From Zygotorulaspora mrakii (lineage: Eukaryota > Ascomycota > Saccharomycetes > Saccharomycetales > Saccharomycetaceae), in assembly GCF_013402915.1 (NCBI RefSeq), contig NC_050720.1, positions 868,001 to 932,000 of the forward strand: DNA of 64,000 nucleotides, given 5' to 3'. This document shows positions 61,068 to 64,000 of the stretch, piece by piece (position 1 is the stretch's first letter; the number at the start of each line of letters is the position of its first letter). The translations under genes were made by a program, and so were the position numbers. A model generated the notes under the pieces. It was not told the DNA's origin, did no database searches, and worked only from the letters and a program-made list of their open reading frames with translations.

Positions 61068-61490
61068 CTTCAAGAGGCCGTTCGACAATTCGCGATGGCT
61101 GATGAACTCAATTTAAAAGATCAAGCAAGCCAGATCGAGAAATCTAGATCATTGGCCGCCGCTACACGCTGCAAGGCTCCGCAACTCGACGCGGCCCTGG
61201 GCACTTATTGCAATGGCTTGCCGTCTTCATTTAACGGCCGACCTCGCATGCACCGTTACAAAATCAAAGGGTCTGTTACCATGGAAGCGGCGACCGCCTA
61301 ATTACAAGAAAACCCAGCTACACGCCTAAAAATAGCTGCAAGCCCAAGAATCTGTGTCGAAACGCAGCTTGGCAACTCTATATTACCCACCTGCCTTGCG
61401 GCACTGGTCATTCAATTAATTGTGCCCAACCACTGTCCCTCAACCTTGCTTGCTTTTCAATTTACGCCGCCGTGATAAATTAGAGCCCTG

Positions 61491-61497
61491 TTACCCG
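61491..61497 (+). promoter_or_regulatory. Reb1-type site TTACCCG
   Basis: TTACCCG matches the Reb1 core, a general regulatory factor that clears nucleosomes. One of two such sites between the PIR genes. Confidence 0.45.
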
Positions 61498-62064
61498 CCC
61501 CAACCCGCCTCTTTTTTTTCGCCGTCTCAATCAATACATGTCCAAAGCGGGCCTATCGATAATTGACGCGTGAATTTTGTTTTGATTTGGATCAACAAGT
61601 GAAACGTACCCAAGGAGAGTCTTGGCATTGGACAAAAGCGGATTTGCGAGGGAGGGGGCACTCCCAGAGCACTGACGATAGCACCCGACATGCGAAATAT
61701 AGGATTCCGCTACCGCTCCGCGCGTGCTCCGCTCGTGCTCCGCCTGATTCCTCTTCAATTCCAGCGCATTGCGCCGTGTTTGGTGTGCTTGCATTGCTCT
61801 ATATATCTCATGCTTGACATTTGTCACCGAAACCAGTAAAAAAGCCTTGTTTCGTTGCTCCTGACATTGCCATAACCAGCCAGCATAGCACATCACACAT
61901 CTCACACATATGGGTCAGGGACAAATAAGCAACGTAACCCCTCTTCAAAGTGGTTCCCAGTATGTATCAGTTAATTACGTTACCCAGCAAGGAAATAAAA
62001 TGCAAGACGCGCGCGGATACACATGTTGGGAAAACGTAGCCTGTGCTGGTGATAAAAGCCATTT

Positions 62065-62071
62065 TTACCCG
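62065..62071 (+). promoter_or_regulatory. Reb1-type site TTACCCG
   Basis: Second TTACCCG, about 200 bases upstream of the TATA box of the plus-strand PIR gene. Confidence 0.45.
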
Positions 62072-62267
62072 ATATGGAAAAAAATTGATTTATCGAAATC
62101 CTTACCCCTCATATTGTTCTAATTATAGTACATACGAAAAGGTATAGTTGAAATTAAAACAGATCATACTGTCAGTGAAAAAAGGCAAAAGAGGCAAATT
62201 AAACATAATTTTAGAAACCAGTGAGAAAATGAGGATCAGTGGACAGCCGAGCTTGTTTCGGAAAACA

Positions 62268-62275
62268 TATATAAA
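62268..62275 (+). promoter_or_regulatory. TATA box of the HSP150-like gene
   Basis: TATATAAA lies about 130 bases before the ATG at 62406. It sits inside an upstream extension of the open frame, which argues that the long frame is not translated. Confidence 0.75.
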
Positions 62276-62405
62276 GGATTGGGGCGGCAGGAAGAGGGGA
62301 TGCAGGAGATGGGAGTTTTCAGTTGGAGCTTTTGGGAGGACACCAAGAATAACCTTCAGTTGCTCAGATCCAGTAGAAGCCCTAAGCAATACATTCCACA
62401 CAGAA

Positions 62406-63530
62406 ATGCAATTCAAGAAGACCATAATCACAACGGCTTTTGCCGCCACAGCCCTGTCTGCTTACGTGCCAAGCGAACCATGGTCCACTTTGACACCCAC
62501 CGCCACTTACAGCGGCGGTGCCACCGACCACGCCACTGCGTTCGGCATTGCCGTTAATCCGGTCGCCAACTCGTCGTCTGCTTCGCTGGCCAAGAGAGAT
62601 GGTGTATCCCAGATCGGCGACGGTCAAATCCAGGCTGCCACAACCACGAGGTCCACGGCTGCGCCCGTCTCACAAATCAGCGACGGCCAGATCCAAGCTA
62701 CTGCCGCTACCAGATCTACCGCTGCACCTGTTTCTCAAATCAGCGACGGCCAAATTCAAGCTACCACTGCAACCAGATCTACCGCTGCTCTTGTTTCTCA
62801 AATCAGCGACGGCCAAATCCAAGCTACCACCGCTACCAGATCTACCGCTGCTCCTGTCTCCCAGATCAGCGACGGTCAAATCCAAGCTACCACCGCTACC
62901 AGATCCACCGCTGCTCCTGTTTCTCAAATCAGCGACGGTCAAATCCAAGCTACTACCGCCACTAGATCTACCGCTGCTCCTGTTTCTCAAATCAGCGACG
63001 GCCAAATCCAAGCTACCACTGCTACTTCTAGCGCCGATGCTATTTCTCAAATCAGTGATGGTCAAATCCAAGCCACCACTTCTGCCCACACCACGGACGC
63101 CGCTTCTCAAGTGAGCGATGGCCAAGTTCAAGCTACTTCCACCACAAGTGGAGCTTCCCAAGTAAGTGATGGTCAAGTCCAAGCTACATCAGGTGCTTCA
63201 GCCGACAGCAGTAACCCAGTCAGAGCCGTCTCCTGTAAGACTGATGGTACTCTGGAGATGAACTTGAAAGCTGGTATTCTAACCGATAACAGGGGTAGAA
63301 TTGGTTCCATCGTTTCCAACAGACAATTCCAGTTTGATGGTCCACCACCACAAGCCGGTGCCATCTACGCTGCCGGTTGGTCCATCACCCCAGAAGGTAA
63401 CTTGGCTATCGGTGAGAATGACGTTTTCTATCAATGTCTATCAGGTAGCTTCTACAACTTGTACGATGAATCCCTGGGTGAACAATGTCATCCAGTCCAT
63501 TTGGAAGTCATTGATTTGATCGACTGTTAA
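62406..63530 (+). CDS. HSP150: PIR-family cell-wall protein (HSP150 position)
   Basis: A 374-residue Pir protein. The frame is open 86 codons further upstream, but the start at 62406 ([20 protein letters not shown]) gives the signal peptide and follows the TATA box. A Kex2 site lies at Lys63-Arg64 (SLAKRDG). Ten repeats follow, the first SQIGDGQIQ, then seven SQISDGQIQ and two SQVSDGQVQ, with [16 protein letters not shown] spacers. The four-cysteine C-terminal domain is nearly the same as in the neighbouring PIR gene ([14 protein letters not shown] end). Hsp150 is an O-mannosylated wall protein needed for wall stability. Position and strand equal YJL159W between YJL160C and YJL158C. Confidence 0.95.
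   Translation: MQFKKTIITTAFAATALSAYVPSEPWSTLTPTATYSGGATDHATAFGIAVNPVANSSSASLAKRDGVSQIGDGQIQAATTTRSTAAPVSQISDGQIQATAATRSTAAPVSQISDGQIQATTATRSTAALVSQISDGQIQATTATRSTAAPVSQISDGQIQATTATRSTAAPVSQISDGQIQATTATRSTAAPVSQISDGQIQATTATSSADAISQISDGQIQATTSAHTTDAASQVSDGQVQATSTTSGASQVSDGQVQATSGASADSSNPVRAVSCKTDGTLEMNLKAGILTDNRGRIGSIVSNRQFQFDGPPPQAGAIYAAGWSITPEGNLAIGENDVFYQCLSGSFYNLYDESLGEQCHPVHLEVIDLIDC
62607..63192 (+). repeat. PIR repeat array of the plus-strand gene, 10 units
   Basis: Ten tandem units, mostly with a 21-residue (63-bp) period, shortening towards the C-terminal end of the array. Unit 3 has Leu in place of the spacer Pro (STAALV). The array uses Ser (QISDG) where the neighbouring gene uses Gly (QIGDG), so the two arrays are homogenised separately. 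Confidence 0.9.
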
Positions 63531-63948
63531 AGTTTACACAAAAGTTTTATCCCTTCAAATTAAAAGATTTGCATAGATCAATTTAGCATACTTACCATGA
63601 ATTGATCGCATCCGTTCCTTTGCATTTTTTTGATGTTCGTTCCCCCATTCAATGGTTTAGCCGCCGAAAACATTTCGTTCGTGTAATTCATGTAGATTTA
63701 CCTTTTTTTTACATTCCTTTTCAAAATTATATATGAAAACTATTAATACTAACTAATAAACGTGAATTCTTTATGTTATAACTGAAAAAAAAACTTTTTA
63801 TCTATTTGTATACATTTCTATATATATACTCAACGTGACAATGCGTCTTCACAAATTGGTAATTTGTATAATGAATGAATGAACTTAAAAATAATGATAA
63901 CCGGGTTCATGTTGATAAAGAAAGTGTTGTGATGCAGAAACCTGAGAA
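63531..63948. other. Convergent 3' region HSP150/CIS3
   Basis: About 420 very AT-rich bases with TATATATA and A-runs; no gene was seen. Confidence 0.45.
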
Positions 63949-64000
63949 CTAACAATCCACTAGGTTAATAACTTCCAAATGAATGGCACTACATTGTGCA
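63949..64000 (-). CDS. CIS3: C-terminal end of a CIS3-like PIR protein (cut by window edge)
   Basis: Only the last 16 codons and the TAG stop are inside the window. They read AQCSAIHLEVINLVDC, the ending of Cis3/Pir4-type proteins, close to but different from the [14 protein letters not shown] end of the two complete PIR genes. The Ser-Ala in place of Pro-Val after the Cys matches Cis3. Strand and position fit YJL158C. Confidence 0.85.
   Translation of the reverse strand, partial: AQCSAIHLEVINLVDC

Larger units (their letters stand above)
60968..62405. other. Divergent promoter region of the two PIR genes
   Basis: About 1.4 kb between divergent starts, with a TATA box near each gene and two Reb1-type TTACCCG sites (61491-61497, 62065-62071) between them. 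A short run of GTGCTCCGC-like units lies at about 61708-61745. Small frames on both strands have no recognised family. The length and layout suggest independently regulated promoters. Confidence 0.55.

Noticed and set aside
62148..62405. 86-codon N-terminal extension of the HSP150-like frame
   Set aside because: It contains the TATA box, lacks similarity, and would hide the signal peptide.

Overview
The window is nuclear DNA of a budding yeast (Saccharomycetaceae). The genes are compact, mostly intronless and AT-leaning, and nearly every long reading frame is recognisable as the orthologue of a Saccharomyces cerevisiae gene. Gene order points to a lineage that did not undergo the yeast whole-genome duplication. 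From 21.5 to 41.7 kb, genes that lie on S. cerevisiae chromosome XII (MMR1, PEX13, HCR1, UPS1, NCW2) alternate with genes from chromosome IV (DLD1, PAR32, GLT1, UGA3). From 42.1 to 64 kb, chromosome XI genes (MRPL38, MRP49, MCD4) alternate with chromosome X genes (YJL163C, JJJ2, FMP33, the PIR cluster), and HAL5/KKQ8 and TPK1/TPK3 are present once each. A Zygosaccharomyces- or Torulaspora-like yeast would fit, but the genus is an inference from synteny and similarity, not a database match.

Layout. 1-3.4 kb: no intact gene, but a decayed methionine aminopeptidase (MAP1) copy on the minus strand. 3.4-15.9 kb: IRC20, an intron-containing tRNA-Leu(CAA), a small probable mitochondrial protein, APS1, DPH5, TAG1, PIN4 and SBH1. 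16-19.7 kb: AIM10 and ILV1. 21.5-28.8 kb: MMR1, PEX13, a small LEA-like protein, DLD1 and HCR1. 29.9-41.7 kb: PAR32, the 6.4-kb GLT1, divergent UGA3, UPS1 and an NCW2-like cell-wall gene with an in-frame TAG. 42.1-59.4 kb: MRPL38, the HAL5/KKQ8 kinase, an LrgA/LrgB-like membrane protein not known from S. cerevisiae, MRP49, the PKA catalytic subunit, a YJL163C-like MFS transporter, MCD4, JJJ2, tRNA-Glu and FMP33. 59.8-64 kb: three PIR cell-wall genes (minus, plus, minus) in the same order and orientation as PIR5-HSP150-CIS3; the last is cut by the window edge.

Themes. Nitrogen metabolism sits together (PAR32, GLT1, UGA3). Mitochondrial functions recur (AIM10, ILV1, MMR1, DLD1, UPS1, MRPL38, MRP49, FMP33). 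Cell-wall and GPI functions are concentrated in the right half (NCW2, MCD4, PIR cluster). The most unusual items are the MAP1 relic, the long tRNA-Leu intron carrying a B-box-like sequence, the NCW2 frame split by one TAG in a leaky-looking context, the LrgAB-type gene, the LEA-like protein, and a GC-rich island between GLT1 and UGA3. No CRISPR array, intact transposon, rRNA or convincing centromere was seen, and no novel multigene system was found.
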